Source of the DNA: Anaspis maculata
Taxonomy: Eukaryota; Arthropoda; Insecta; Coleoptera; Scraptiidae
DNA: 64,000 nt
Assembly: GCA_949128115.1 (NCBI GenBank)
Contig: OX421962.1
Coordinates: 97,576,935-97,640,934, forward strand
Reading direction: 5' to 3'
The position numbers were made by a program, and so were the translations under genes. Below the pieces are notes generated by a model. The model was given only the letters and a program-made list of their open reading frames with translations, was not told where the DNA came from and did not search any database. Each line of letters begins with the position of its first letter. The stretch's first letter is position 1. Shown here one piece after another: positions 35,553 through 47,851 of the stretch.

Positions 35553-38500
35553 GTGTATGGAATATAAGTTGCCGTCAGGCAACGTCGGCTGTCACCTCAG
35601 TTGAAGACACGTCAAAACTGTCACTTGCTGTCTGTTAATGCACTGCCGCAATTTTTTTGTTCCTGTGACTTTCTTTTTCTAAAAATTTTCTGCTTAGACC
35701 TCACATGGAGATCCGCATTCTATATTCTACAGTTCGCTACCTTTGTAAATGGGACGCAAACGTTTGTCGTGTCCCCACTGCAAGATCCAGGTTTAGGCTC
35801 GCTTTGTGATCCATTGGGGATTGGGGGATCAATCAGCAGGCACTAAATGGCAGGAATGGCAGGGACGAGAGCTACTGGCAAAGCAGCATACCATGCTTGC
35901 ATCTGCCTGTGAAAGGTGTAATCGTGTGTAATGAAACGCAGTCATCAGTCGCAATTTTTCCACCGCAACTGCAATGCAATGCATTGCTGGTAGCGCAGTC
36001 TTCCAGTCCCTCACCTCTGGAACTAGATCTACTAGTAGCCTGCTAAATACGATATTCACAAGATCAAATAGGGGACACAGAAGCAGACCCCCTTTCACAT
36101 TATTCCTACTTGTCAAATTTCATGTCATTGATGTGGGTATTGCAGGTATCTATAATCAATTTCACGGCTTTCTGCATCGGAACAAGCTGTGGAAAAAAAT
36201 AGTTCGAGTTGGTACAAATGGCACGTTGACGACTTGTTGGAAGCTAGCTGTATTCATGTGCAATTTTCAATGTGACATTTTACCGTCTCGGGGAGTCATG
36301 TACGCAAACGTGAAAATTTTCGAGAATATACGAAGAATTGTTAGTTTGTTTTGAGTGATTAACGGTGTGGACGATAAGGGACATTGTCTTCACTGGTTGG
36401 TGGGTCTTCGCCAAAGCTACCAGGTTTTGGCCGGTCACTGAGAAAATTATGTCTAAAATCCGTGATGCCGTGAAAAAATGGAATGTAAAAAGGAAAAACC
36501 CAATGCCCAAGGAGGAACTTATTCTACAGATAGACAATATGAATAGTTGGACAATAATTTATGGAGTCGAACTGTACGGAGACGAGAAATTTGGGCATTA
36601 GTAGGTAGATACAGTGTGTTGTCTGCCAGCATGTGTTGACATACTTGCTTGCTGTTGCAGTAGGTATAATAGGTAGAGCTAGAGCTAGAGTAGGTACCTA
36701 GTGCTCACTACTCCAGTGATGTGCATCAGAAGATGTAGCCTTTTGGGCGGTGGGCCTTTTCATCCGAGTAGTATCTTACCGATCTTCGACATCATTCATT
36801 AGTAGCCGCCAAAAACCTAACAACCTTGGCGAAGACACACCAACCAGTAAAGACAATGTCCCCCATTGTCCACAGTGCAAAGCACTCCAAAGAAACTCAC
36901 GATTCCTGGCGTCTGCTAAAAAATGTTCACTTTCGTGTACATGATACCTCGACACGGTGACAAGGTGTCACATTAAAAATTGCACGTGTAGACAACTGGC
37001 TGGCATCCCCTTGTCATCGTATCATTTGTACCAACACAACACAATTTTTCCATAGCTTGCTGTAGTGCAGAAATGCCGTGAAATTGATTATACTAGTGCC
37101 TACCTAGACTACTAGACGTCTCAGTATGTGTTCCTCTTAAAAAATTTCTGCACGATCAGTACCGAGCTCTACACCAGGTGGCGTTTTTTATATGTAAATC
37201 CCCTATATGTGGTATCACGAGAGCCTAAGAGTTTTGTTGGCTCAATTTGTTTGAAACTTTCTCGCGAAAGCGTTGTCAAGAAATTCAAATAGTGTAATGT
37301 GCACTTATGTTCATAATGAATGCTCGACAACGAAACTGGAAGGGTTTTAGCTTATGAGAATTAAGTGCTCAAGACCACGAGTTGAATTGCTTTCTGACAA
37401 CAATGCTTTAGCAAATTGCAAAACCATAAAAAATATCAAACTTTTCTTAATAATAAAAACTTCTTCAAATCTGATTTCCATAGGGATTTTTGGGTTATGT
37501 GCACTGTGACAGCAAAATCACACTGAAGAGTTTGAGATGCGTATATGTCACTCGATGAAGTTGGCATGATGACATTGATGACGGCTGGCTTCAAAGCGGG
37601 CAACCCAACGATGCGATAATACTTCAGGCGAGATTAATTTTTGGGCAATCGGGTAATGTCGGAAGTGACAAGACCGTGTGAAGAGTGGTATCATTGGTGC
37701 AAATGGTTGAGAATGCGATATTTGATTGGTTGCATTATGTTGAATGAAACAGCCAACTTCAATGAATCTTAAATCCAAAGCCTTAGGTAAGAGAACCGAG
37801 AGCAGTGAAGGCACTCGTTATCAATAATTCAAACACTTCCTGGGTGCTCTCTGCGCGGCAGTATTTTATTTTATTCATACAGTTTACTCGATGCAAATGC
37901 AAAAGGACGATACAGTCGGATACAACAGTGTGCCTTGTTCACAAAGTTTGAACAACGACGCGGGTGGATATGGGACTGATGGCAAATTACAAGGGTAAAA
38001 AAGCTGTAACGAGAGTGAAACGTGGGGATTTAGGGGCCCGAAAGAGAGCAGGCTCAAGACCCTCTCTCTATCTTTCGGTATTTCGCGCGGCAATACGTCA
38101 ACGTTAACAAAAACTCGAGACATACGAACCGGCGCGCGGAAAAGAAAGACAGAAAGAGGAGAGACAGATAACAAAGCGTCGTCGACGCGTCTAGATTGGA
38201 GCAGCCAGCAACAACCGTCAGCTGACTGTTGAGTGCGGATTCCGGAGGGAAAGGGCCCAGTGTTTCGCGCAAATAAGAGGCGAAACGTCCTTTTTGCGTT
38301 ACGATTGTGTCTTGCTGCGGGCGTTTCTTGTTCTTGATTGTTCATTTTGGGTCGTTGATTGCTGATAAATTTGAAATTTCTCATGTTTCTGTTTTTTTTT
38401 TAATATTGATCACGTCGTGTCAGTCGTCGTCCTGAAGAACACCAAACAGGAGCTGACACTGACCAAATTTGAAATAAAAACTGGTAAAATGATACTTTTT

Positions 38501-38686
38501 AGGTTTATCGCTGCTTCGTCATTAAGCAGCACATGTGACTTTTAAAGCAGGTATTTTCTCCTTATGTTGTGCACCTATAGGTTCAGCCTGCTACCCAAAA
38601 CCGTCACGTCAAAATTTTTAACGTTCCAACACCTTACCGCTATTATTTCATATTTGGGCACTTACGTATTTGCAAATCTTACTTAC
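35553..38686. other. No gene recognised
   Basis: Open frames of 80-170 codons exist (35974-36354 +, 36365-36601 +, 37884-38384 -), but none shows a domain and most overlap open frames on the other strand. 38030-38270 is GC-rich and purine-rich on the + strand and could be a promoter region or a transposon part. Confidence 0.35.
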
Positions 38687-38869
38687 GCATCCCAAGGAGC
38701 CTCCGGTCGGCCGACGACTTGTCGTTCACCAGGATGATCTGCTCCGGCTAACTCAGCAGGAAGGTGTCGAGTTGGCGTCACCACGCTTGTAGGGGACGCC
38801 CTGGCTTCAAAGCGGGGTGAGCATGTAGACAACCAGAGTTGATGGCTTTGGCCTTGGTGTTTAGTGTCC
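38687..38869 (-). CDS. Candidate 183-bp internal exon
   Basis: On the - strand a strong acceptor (ctgcttgtgttttcag) ends at 38870 and a strong donor GTAAGT occupies 38686-38681. The 183 bases between are GC-rich against AT-rich flanks and open in one frame. That frame gives about 60 residues starting DTKHQGQSHQLWLST and ending GRPEAPWDA. The length is a multiple of three, so both junctions share a phase. I recognise no protein. A second frame with two stops also reads plausibly (EQIILVNDKSSADRRLLG), so the coding frame is uncertain and a non-coding or decayed exon is possible. Confidence 0.4.
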
Positions 38870-40132
38870 CTGAAAACACAAGCAGGACAGTAAGGGAATA
38901 TCACTTCAGGAGCCACGAAACAGGTCTGCATCGACTTTTGCTTCGTCATGTACGATTCCATATTGGCCTTCCGTTATGACCTTCCTTCCGGCAGGCATCT
39001 AGGTTGAACCTCGTCCCTCGAAACTTCCTTTCAATTTAGGTGGTTTATGATTTGTAAATTTTGAGCTTGAAGCGCTATGATGGTTTGACAAATACAAAAA
39101 AAAATACCTTACTAGAAGAGAATCAATATCCTTGCCATATAAAAATTTCACCGAGTTTGGTTTAGCCGTTTTCTCAAAAACGGTTCGTTTCTTCTAAGCC
39201 TTGCTTGTAAAATCTGCAAGATCACAGCTTTGCCATCTGCGTTCCAACTAAATCTCTCTTACATTTTCTTTCTGTAAAATTCTTGTTTTCAGGGCATAGT
39301 TTTCTTCTGTTGTCTATTCTAACTTAGTGAGAAAACTGGCAGCGTTCTTCTAACTGCTCAATGACTCTATGTCAATGGTCAAATTGTGATGCAATACCAA
39401 AGCATCACAGGGCTCGATTTTGTTTTTTTATAGTCTCAATAATCAATGTGGTGGCATTTTAACACACAAGAATGTTTTGCTTTATAGATAATAAATATGG
39501 TAACAGTACGTGTTCGTAGTGTGGAGAGAGATGGTATGTTCGGGGACAGAACTCGGAAGACTGTACTGACCGAATATGAGAAGAACGAGGGTGCTTGAGT
39601 AAAAAGTTCCTCCAGTACAGTCCAGTTCCTTAGGGCCAAGAGGAAGATTGAATGATTGAATTGAGCCAAACTGGGATATTGTCTACACCTCGTTCATTCC
39701 CAACCGTCGATGATAACTCTTGATAAATAACTTCATTATTCATTAATTGCTCATTCTTCACTTCGAACGATTGATCCGAGATGATCATCGCAAGTGCTGC
39801 CAGCTCCCATTTACGATTCAGATCTACCTCCCGGCGATGAGTTTGTTTACCTATCAATTTATTGAACGGAAACGTTCTCTCCTGGCACAACATGTTTTTT
39901 CAGATCCTAATGAATGAAATCCGTGCCCATACAACGACGCAAAACACACTCCCTCTCATGCGATCGCGTCAAAAGGTCCTTTACACAAAACTGTTTCGAC
40001 AACACGCATTTAACATAAACGACGGTGAAAGTTGGCCGACAAAGCGCTCCTCAAAGGTCCTTTTAAATCGCAACGGGTCCCCGAGTCCCAATCAAATTTC
40101 CTCGATGTGTGTCTGGTCGGCTTCAGAGCTTC

Positions 40133-40150
40133 CAGCAGCAGCAGCAGCAG
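40133..40150 (+). repeat. (CAG)6 microsatellite
   Basis: Six CAG units followed by caccgccatcaag. One frame gives a short polyglutamine run, but nothing else shows that the region is translated. Confidence 0.85.
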
Positions 40151-40386
40151 CACCGCCATCAAGAGGACGACTATACGAGGCCGGCTTGTGAAACTACAAT
40201 AATAAAGAGTCCGAGTGCAACAACAGTGATACAACGTAGTAGGTACCTAACCGAGTATGAGTGTGAGTGTGTTTTATTTATAACTTCTTTATTGCACTTG
40301 GGGGAGATACAGCTTTGCGCTTTGCGGTTTCTCCCATGCATATGAACACACACACACACCTTAACACTGTGTCTGTGAAATATGCC

Positions 40387-40406
40387 CTCGTGTTTATCAA
40401 CACGAG
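40387..40406. promoter_or_regulatory. 8-bp perfect hairpin CTCGTGTT/AACACGAG
   Basis: CTCGTGTT, TATC, AACACGAG. It shares the TCGTGTT half-site with the dyad at 8720-8742, with a different spacing. Confidence 0.4.
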
Positions 40407-41930
40407 TCTCGCTGCCAGCGCATTATACTTAACGCTGTGAATTTATGATTAGCACTTAATGAAATTGCGATTAGTGTTATTGTTATTAAAGCTGTGGTGC
40501 GCGCCGGGAGTCGGGACGAAGAAGGCTTACGTGAAGCCTTATAAGGTTCATTTCAGTTTTATTTCTGTTAAAGGTTGAAGTTTTACGCCGTACCTAAATG
40601 TGTTTTTGAGATGCACAATACTTTTGAACATGGAATATCCAAGTTCTTTACTAAGCTCCTTCAATTCAACGTATTTGATCTACGTCGATATAGGATGCCA
40701 TCCTACTGTACTTACTGCTTCTCTGTGTGTTGTTTAAGGATTCGGCTCCTCAAAGTGCCGAGTGTTGAGAGAAAGTGTTGAGAGATCGATTAAACCCACC
40801 GTCAGTTCCACAAAAGAGATGATCAGTGATCAAGGCTGATTGCAGATTAACTGAACTTTTTTCTACTAAATGCTAGGTGATTAACCACAAAAAATGCCTG
40901 AAATATGTACTTGACCCATCATCTTTCCATTATTGACAGATAAACCAGCATTTCTATTGATCAGTAGGCTACAAATTGACAACAAAAATTGCGAATCAAC
41001 TGATCTCGAATTATCTTTCTTGTGAAACCCAGGGCCAGACTTTAAACGCAATAAGATTCAATATAACATCAATCTGTGGACCTCGGCGTACATGTCAAAG
41101 ATAACTTATCAAAGGCTTGTTCCTGTACCTATCCCTATACTTCATCGCTGCAAGCAAGGATAGCTGAGCTATCTAAAATGTTCTTAAGAGATAAGTTTTT
41201 CTAACAATTATTGTTGAGTCGCTACACATCAATATAATACTCCGACGAACACCACCTTCTAGATTTGCACCTTGACCAACATTTAATCTTTGTTTGGGTA
41301 GCGTGGTCCGAAGTCCTTTTTGTGGTCTAACCAGATTTCACATTTTTGCTAGTGTTTGAAATTATGGTTAGATCTAGGCCCAGCTTCCAGACATTGTAAA
41401 AAGGAGAGAGTGGCTTTGCACGCGAGTGGGAACTTTTGTTCCTTACAATATAAGTCCGTAGGCTGGTGCGGGCTTCTCTCATATGGATCTCTTTTCTAAG
41501 GCTTTGTCTTCTACTTCTGGACTATTCTTTTAGCTTTTCTTGGACCATGCTCTCTTTTACCCTTCCTAAAAAACTAATGGATATGGCTTGCCTTAATGGA
41601 GGACTGAACTTATTTTCAACCTGTTACCGGAAATAGTGAATCCAGTTTCACACTTCCAAAAACTTTTGAACTTGAAACCTATAAAGGTTTCGCCGTCGAG
41701 TCAAACGCGAATCGGCTTCAAAACAATTATTGATTCCTATGAATAAATATCAGACAGCTAAGCTAACCAGAGCCCGAACAATAATCCATTGTACAAGTTC
41801 CTCAACATCACGTTATCAAGCCTGAGTCCTGTTTTAAACAAGCGCAGTTTTAATTTGGGTTTTGGATTTTTCAAAATTCAGCACACGTTCAAAATATCTT
41901 GGAGATTTAGCAACGTAGATGAAGCTCACT

Positions 41931-43970
41931 CGTAAGTTTCTAGATCTTTTTTTTTTCGGAAGGAGGGTAATGCTTTTTACGCACGTCCCGGCTAGAATGA
42001 CACCGGGGGAGTGTGGGACTCTCGACGTGCCCTACCCACTAAAACCCCTCCTCAGGCCTAGTAGTTAACCTGCTCCCTGGAACCGTTTCCACATATCTTC
42101 GGGGGCCGGCTGGTCTATGTTTCCTTCGTGTCTACTTTCCGTCTTCATCTTCGTTCTCCGAACGCAAGACTTCGGTGCACCAGTTCGAAACAATGGACCA
42201 TCCTTCTGGGCTTTCCAACATCATCTCCATCACATTTCTCACTGTTATCACTCTGCGTGTGGTCGATTCTGCTTCTTGTCGCTGGTTCTGCCAAAGGTGG
42301 CATCCGAAGAACGTGTGCGCCACAGTGTCTTCTTTCATTCCCGTAGGCAGTATCTACATACGGGCCTTGGTCTTCTCTTTATTTGAAACAAATACGCATT
42401 GAAGCAACCGTGATCAATGAGAAACTGTGACAGATAATGCTTCAGTTTTCCATGCTTCCTATTCATCCAAGATTAGCTGATATCTCCCTTGCGAGCATTC
42501 GGCCCACTGTCTTTTTCTTACCGCATCCTCTTTTTCCAAGAATACGACCTTTCTCTCATTTATTAGGACTTTGATAGGCATCGGCCTGCAATCACTCTTA
42601 CGGCCTCTGTTGATGTGGTGCGGTAAGCTGTCACGATTCGAAGCGCCAGAGCTCTTTGCATAGGGGTTTATTCTTGTATTTTCCATATTTCAGGATTCCT
42701 CCCAATATTGGGGCGCCGTATAGCACCGCGGATGTATGTAACCACTGAGGCTAACAGCTTTTTTTTTGACAGTTTTAGGACCGCCGGTTGAAGGCATCAG
42801 CGAGACCAATGCCTTAGTTGTTTTTCCAGCTTTGACCAGCGTAGCCTCCACGTGTTTTGTGAAAGTAAGTCGGTTATCTATCGTCACATCAAGGTTAGTA
42901 CGTTCCATAGCTCTGGCCCGAGGACTGCACCCTGTGGTACTCCGGCGGTTGTCGTCATGTATTCCTTTTGCCCACTACCTTCCAGTAGCAATTGCCTTTC
43001 GTTCAAATAGCTACTTATTATCCGCTGTGTCGCTGGTTTGATTTTTTTCGTTTTTAGTGTTTCCATAATGAGCTGCCATGACGCGCAGTTGAAAGCGTTT
43101 CTGATGTCAAGCAGTATAAGACGCATAACTTGCGAGTGTGCCTCGTCTTTCCTTCTCTAGCTTCATTCGCTATTTTCATTACTCGTTCTATGGCATCCAC
43201 TGTCGATCGGCCCTTTGTAAAACCATCTTGGTTCTTTAACATACTTCCTTCCATTTCGAGTTCGTGTTGTAATCTTTGGAGTATGAGGTACTCAAAAAAT
43301 TTCCCCGCCGTATCTAGCATGCACAAAGGCCGGTAAAGGTACGTTCAGTCAGCTTATTTAGCCGCAAGTTTTAATTTTAGTCGCAAGCGCAGCGACGCCC
43401 ATTGGCTCTCATGAACCAGCCTCCTCGGAACAGCCAATAAGCGATGCAGCGCTTACGGCTAAAATTAAAATTGCGGCTAAATAAGCTGACTGAACGCACC
43501 TTAATAGTTCAGGTCTTTTTTTTGTTCTTGTTTGTTGTTGTTGTTGTTTTGAAGGGTTCGATTTCATGAACTTCTGGCCCTTGCCATCTTGGTTCCATGC
43601 TCTGCGGAAAGAGATGTAGTGCAGTTTCTTTCATTTTCTGCAGTGTGTTGTCGTCCATTGGTGGTCCTGCTATAAGCTCCCTGAACGCTATTCTGTAGCC
43701 GTCTCCCCACACGTCCTCATGGACTCTTTTGCAGATTTCTGTCCAGCTGCTTTTCTTTGATTCATTAATCGCGAACACAAGTTCCTTGCGTGCTTCTTTA
43801 TATTTTATATTTGATAGTTCGGAGTGTGGCTTCTTTTTGTTTGCTCTCGTCATCTCTCTTTTGGCTGCCAGGCATGTTCTCCTTTCTTCAGCAATTCCTT
43901 AATTCTACCAGTACATCCTTACTGGACCCTGGCGGGCGGAGTAAGGGCATAGTGGCGTAAGTTTCTAGAT
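41931..43970 (-). mobile_element. R1-like non-LTR retrotransposon, defective, with 15-bp target-site duplication
   Basis: CGTAAGTTTCTAGAT is repeated exactly at 41931-41945 and 43956-43970. The element between runs on the - strand and ends in a poly-A tail (poly-T at 41946-41956 on +). Recognisable ORF2 parts in order: a linker (KSSWTEICKRVHEDVWGD, near 43750), YRPLCMLDTAGKFFEYL (near 43300), GFTKGRSTVDAI, DIRNAFNCASW (near 43095), GVPQGAVLGPELWN (near 42930), LDVTIDNRLTFTKHV (near 42880) and a C-terminal AHTFFGCHLW zinc-knuckle-type segment (near 42310). The 5' part including the endonuclease is missing. The F/Y-A-D-D catalytic box between GPELWN and LDVTIDN is deleted with a frameshift. A MITE interrupts it at 43337-43501. 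Confidence 0.9.
43337..43501. mobile_element. PIF/Harbinger-type MITE nested in the R1-like element
   Basis: 165 bp with ends AGGTACGTTCAGTCAGCTTA and the reverse complement (one mismatch), flanked by TAA at 43334-43336 and 43502-43504. Inverted arms of about 45 bp enclose a short centre. Removing it and one TAA restores YRPLCMLD of the interrupted reverse transcriptase frame, which proves the insertion. Confidence 0.93.
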
Positions 43971-46503
43971 TTGACCTACCATATCTAGCTCTCTGTTCAC
44001 CGGGATTAGAGCGCAGTCGTCCTAAAGGCCCAAGGACACTAATACTTTCCGGCTCTCATCTCCGTCTAGACATGCAGGACGGGGGATCTACGAAAAATGC
44101 ATTTCAGAGAGCGAGGCGGGCGGGGGCTGTGATTCAGTGGTGGAACAGACACCTCCAATCCACCAGGCTTTGATTCCGCTTTCCGAGGCTACAGGCATTG
44201 ACATAAAGTAGCGCATTCTCTGAGGTTTGGTCTCAGCCGAGGGGTCAGTGCTCACCCCGCAGAGGTTAGGGCTCATCCTCGCTGTCTGGGCTCATCTACG
44301 AGTACCACCCCATGACGACGTCGCGGTTACTTTTCCAACAGAACATCAGGATACGTGAGCAGGGACAAGAATCAACACGACGACGTCACTTCTCCCATCC
44401 ATAACGACAGTGGACGGACCATACTGCTTGTTAATCTTGTTATATCAGCGATCGCCTCGTGTCTCTGTAGTGGGCTATTTATAGCGCACAGCCAATGTGC
44501 GGTTGAAGATTCTCGATGCGAAATCCATCAAATCCATACATGTATATCCTTAGCTTTTACTTCTTAATTACCGCCCTTTTTCAATCATTTCTTGGCTCTA
44601 GATCTCATATGATCCGAAGCTATACTGACGTTAGATTACTGCAGTCAATATGTGAAGATAAAAACTTATATCAAATAGTATCCGAAGCAACCGCATGGTG
44701 TTTGCGAAAGCAGTTGCAAAGAAGAACTCAAGTCAGGTAAGCCAGAGCCTGTAACGATATGGCCGAACGCGAGGATAACGCAGCCTGAAAAGACTGGGAT
44801 TAGGAAGGATTGAACTTTGAATGCAACTCTTGTTAGACCTCATAAAAATCAGAATCTGACCTGTTTTCCTGTGCTACTTCTCGGTAACTGTAAAGTTTCC
44901 ATCGAGATCCTCTCACAAAAGATCCTGTCTCGCCAGCCCACTCGTCCTCCCACTGCATCTCTCGAAACTTCCATCGGAACCTATAAACTCGGCGCAAATT
45001 TATACCAACGCACGAATTAGGGACTTGAATTTTTTCAACCGGGAGGCCTTTCTCGGAAGAGAGGGGTTGCTCCCCCCCATTAATATTGTCTCTCGCAATT
45101 TAAAGAGTAGATCATCAATATTCATGTACCGAAACCGTTATCTCAGATGAACACAGCATTCCCGCCACCCCTTCTCCCTCATTTCCCTAAAACGCCCCTT
45201 CGTCGAGACATAATTACTAGCGCCATTTCCAGCTATGCAAATCTACGAATTCAGTTTTTTGCGTTTACAAACTTCCGCGCGGGCTCACCTAACAAATCTC
45301 TGCTTGTATAAGTTCCAAGAAAGACAGGAAGGAAAGAGTCCCAACCTCATTGTTTCCAGAACTCGCGCGAGTTTTGCGAAACCTTGGAACCCTCCCCCTC
45401 GCCCTCCATAAAAATGATTAGTAGCGATTTCAATCTGTGCAAATTCGCGAGTTGCACCTTTATTGAATTATATACTCCAGCGCTGCCTCTCGCTGCTGGT
45501 GCTGCGGGAATAGGTATATAGTCCTTAAAAGCAAGGAGCAAGTGTGCAGCAGGATCGATATCACCTCGTCGAACAACCCCCTAAACTACATTACTAACCG
45601 GCGCAAAAACATTATGGTACATTAATCACGTTCACTTGAGCTGCCCGTAGACGTATACGTTGTGTACGTATCTTTCAGGCCAATTAGATTAAAAACTTCT
45701 TATAACCCGGCGCGCTCGCGAAAGTCTTTGTTTTGATAAACTCTTATGTGTTGCGAAGGATACACAACTTCGACCAGCAGAGAGATGAAATCTGCAAGGG
45801 TGTGAAATGCACACGCATGTGGGTGATACATGGTTCTGAGGGTAGAGACAATTACACTGTCAAGTATTCGGGCGGAATAAAGGAGGGTCGCGTTCGGGCA
45901 AATTGCGCAAAGATAATTTATTTCGCCAGAGACCGCTCGCTTCACAGATACATGCATATTATACGATTTAATGAAGACTTTGTTTTGCGGCACGCCGGCG
46001 TGGCTTGCGTGCGTAGGTCTGTTACAGATTCCATTCCGAGATTTGTAACAATTACGTAATTTTCTAAAGTGCGTGGCGCGCAAATATCGGCATTTATCCC
46101 GCGAGGAAACGGCCAGAACGGTTGATATTTTAAGACGTCTGGAACGCTGTGAGGGATTTTCCTTTCTTCGCGCGAGACATGTTGCGAGCGACCGACCCAC
46201 ACGTCCTCAAACAATTACGTTCGAGATCGAACAAGAACTGGGCTTTTTGAGGGTGTATGAAGAGAGAGCAAGTTTGCAAAGGTCGGATGGAATTCGCTTT
46301 GTTGAGAAGCGTTTGAGGCTTGAAAAAATTCCAGGCTAAATCTGAGCGGTTGCGAAGAAGATTACCAGGCACTCTTGCTCCGTCGAGTGAAAGTTGAATG
46401 TATAAATCACAGGCTTACGCCTTAGAATTAGGCGACCACATCACAAACTATTGGCTCATCTACGAAAGCTGCTACAGGAATCGTTCAAGTGCATTATAAA
46501 GTT
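43971..46503. other. No gene recognised; GC-rich block 43975-44350
   Basis: 43975-44350 has high GC and no simple structure. It could be part of an unrecognised repeat, because its composition differs sharply from the flanks. Long open frames at 45700-46340 occur on both strands at once and none has a domain. Confidence 0.3.
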
Positions 46504-46541
46504 ATTGCGGGATCAAACTCGAACGTTTTGATCCGCAATAA
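46504..46541. repeat. Short inverted repeat
   Basis: ttgcgggatcaaa and ttttgatccgcaa flank an 8-base loop: a 12-bp stem with one bulged base, a possible hairpin at the edge of the following GC-rich block. Confidence 0.5.
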
Positions 46542-46599
46542 ACTTAATAAACCGCATTCAAACTCAAATACTGTGCGGAGGGAACTTACAAGTGAACGA

Positions 46600-47140
46600 G
46601 AAACGAGAACAAGTGCATTGTACAAATCGTGTAGTTTACACACGGAAAATAAATGAACTGGGAACACAATCACAATAACGCCCGCTGGGCCAGGTACAAG
46701 ATACGAGAAGTGAAGCTTCTCGTTTCAGAACACTAACAATACTGACGGAGGGATGCTTACAAACTAAACTGGGAAGAGTTGAAGACTTCCAAGTGAAGAC
46801 GCCGGCATAAGACCACTGCAATATAACAATCAAATTCAAAACTCAACGTGCCGGATCCACTAACTTCCAGCTGTCTCGCAAGTAGAAGAAAGATGGAAAA
46901 GGACTTCCCTGTGGCCGACGTGCGTTGCCGAAGTCCTGGCGTCTCCATTCCTGCCAGGCCACCGGACCTCCGGCGGATGCTTCTGGCGTCGGCCCGTGGT
47001 TCCCGGAAGTTCTGCTAGCTAGCCAGAAAGTTGTCGGTAATTCAAATAACAAGGCGCCCAGGCCTGACGTAGCTTCGGCCGACGCCTGGTGATGTTGGCC
47101 TGAAGAACTCTTTAACCGTCGGTGCGACGTGGACCTGAGG
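46600..47140. other. GC-rich block, perhaps LTR-like; unclassified
   Basis: About 540 bases with GC well above the window average. On the - strand short frames are open but do not match a known protein. The composition and lack of domains would suit a long terminal repeat or an untranslated region of a retroelement, but no second copy, primer-binding site or polypurine tract was found. Confidence 0.25.
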
Positions 47141-47700
47141 CAGACAACAGAAACAGATCAGCACACGTACAACGCATAGCAAACTGGAGGATAAATAACA
47201 ATGACGGTATCCAAGGCGGCTATCCGGTATATTTCAGCAGCGAGGCTAGACAATTATACATAAATTGAGCACTAGAACAAGCACAAAATTCCAGTCGCGT
47301 GTCAGCTCCGGCTTTTCTAAATTATGACATTGACAGTCCGTTAACATGACGTTTTGGTGGCGGTTGCGATTCTCGCCCCTATTGGCACGAGCGTGCACCA
47401 TCTCTTTGAATTCTCGCCGAGGCGGGAAGTTTGTATAATGAATATAAATTCATCATATAGAATAAAACCACTCAACTTTGATTCGGCAGCCGACAATGCA
47501 AGTGGCGGCGTAAGTTCGGCAGCGAGCACGGCTGGCGGTGTAGGAAGCGGCTCTGGCCGCGTCAGCGACCAGCCGCGGATAATCGCACCGGTGTCCAGCG
47601 GGAAGCGATGATGATCCACGCGAAGGCTACCGGCATCGGCCCCGGAAAACGGCGGGAAACTCGCCGATGGTCATTGGTGCTGAGAAAATTGGCGGTGGCT

Positions 47701-47851
47701 GTGGAAAAAAGCGATAGCCGGCGGCGGTGGAAACTTCAGCGGCGGTTGAGCGTGGGAAACAGCAATAGCCGGCGGCGGTGTAAACTCCAGCTTCGGTGGA
47801 CGTGGAAAATAGCGATAGCCGGCGGCGGTGGAACGTGGAAAATGGCGACGG
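47701..47851 (+). repeat. 51-bp GC-rich minisatellite
   Basis: Units beginning gtggRaaayagcRatagccg and continuing gcggcggtgg start at 47701 and 47752 (51 and 50 bp), with shorter copies at 47802 and 47835. The 47430-47640 interval just before it is also GC-rich and open on + (47438-47611), with a serine/glycine-rich translation of doubtful meaning. Confidence 0.85.

Larger units (their letters stand above)
38870..41930. other. No gene recognised; one conserved-element-like block
   Basis: 40380-40520 carries a hairpin (40387-40406) and many ATTA/TTAAT/ATTGTT words (cttaatgaaattgcgattag), suggesting an enhancer. 39050-40000 and 40560-41930 are AT-rich with no supported features. Confidence 0.35.

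Noticed and set aside
35974..36601. Two adjacent + strand frames of 126 and 78 codons
   Set aside because: No recognisable family; opposite-strand frames are equally open. A transposase link was considered but no D-D-E or zinc-finger motif was visible.
37884..38384. 166-codon open frame on the - strand
   Set aside because: No domain, overlaps another frame on the same strand, and lies in GC/GA-rich DNA where long frames arise by chance.
45700..46340. Overlapping long frames on both strands
   Set aside because: Open simultaneously in several frames, no domain and no good start; treated as chance.
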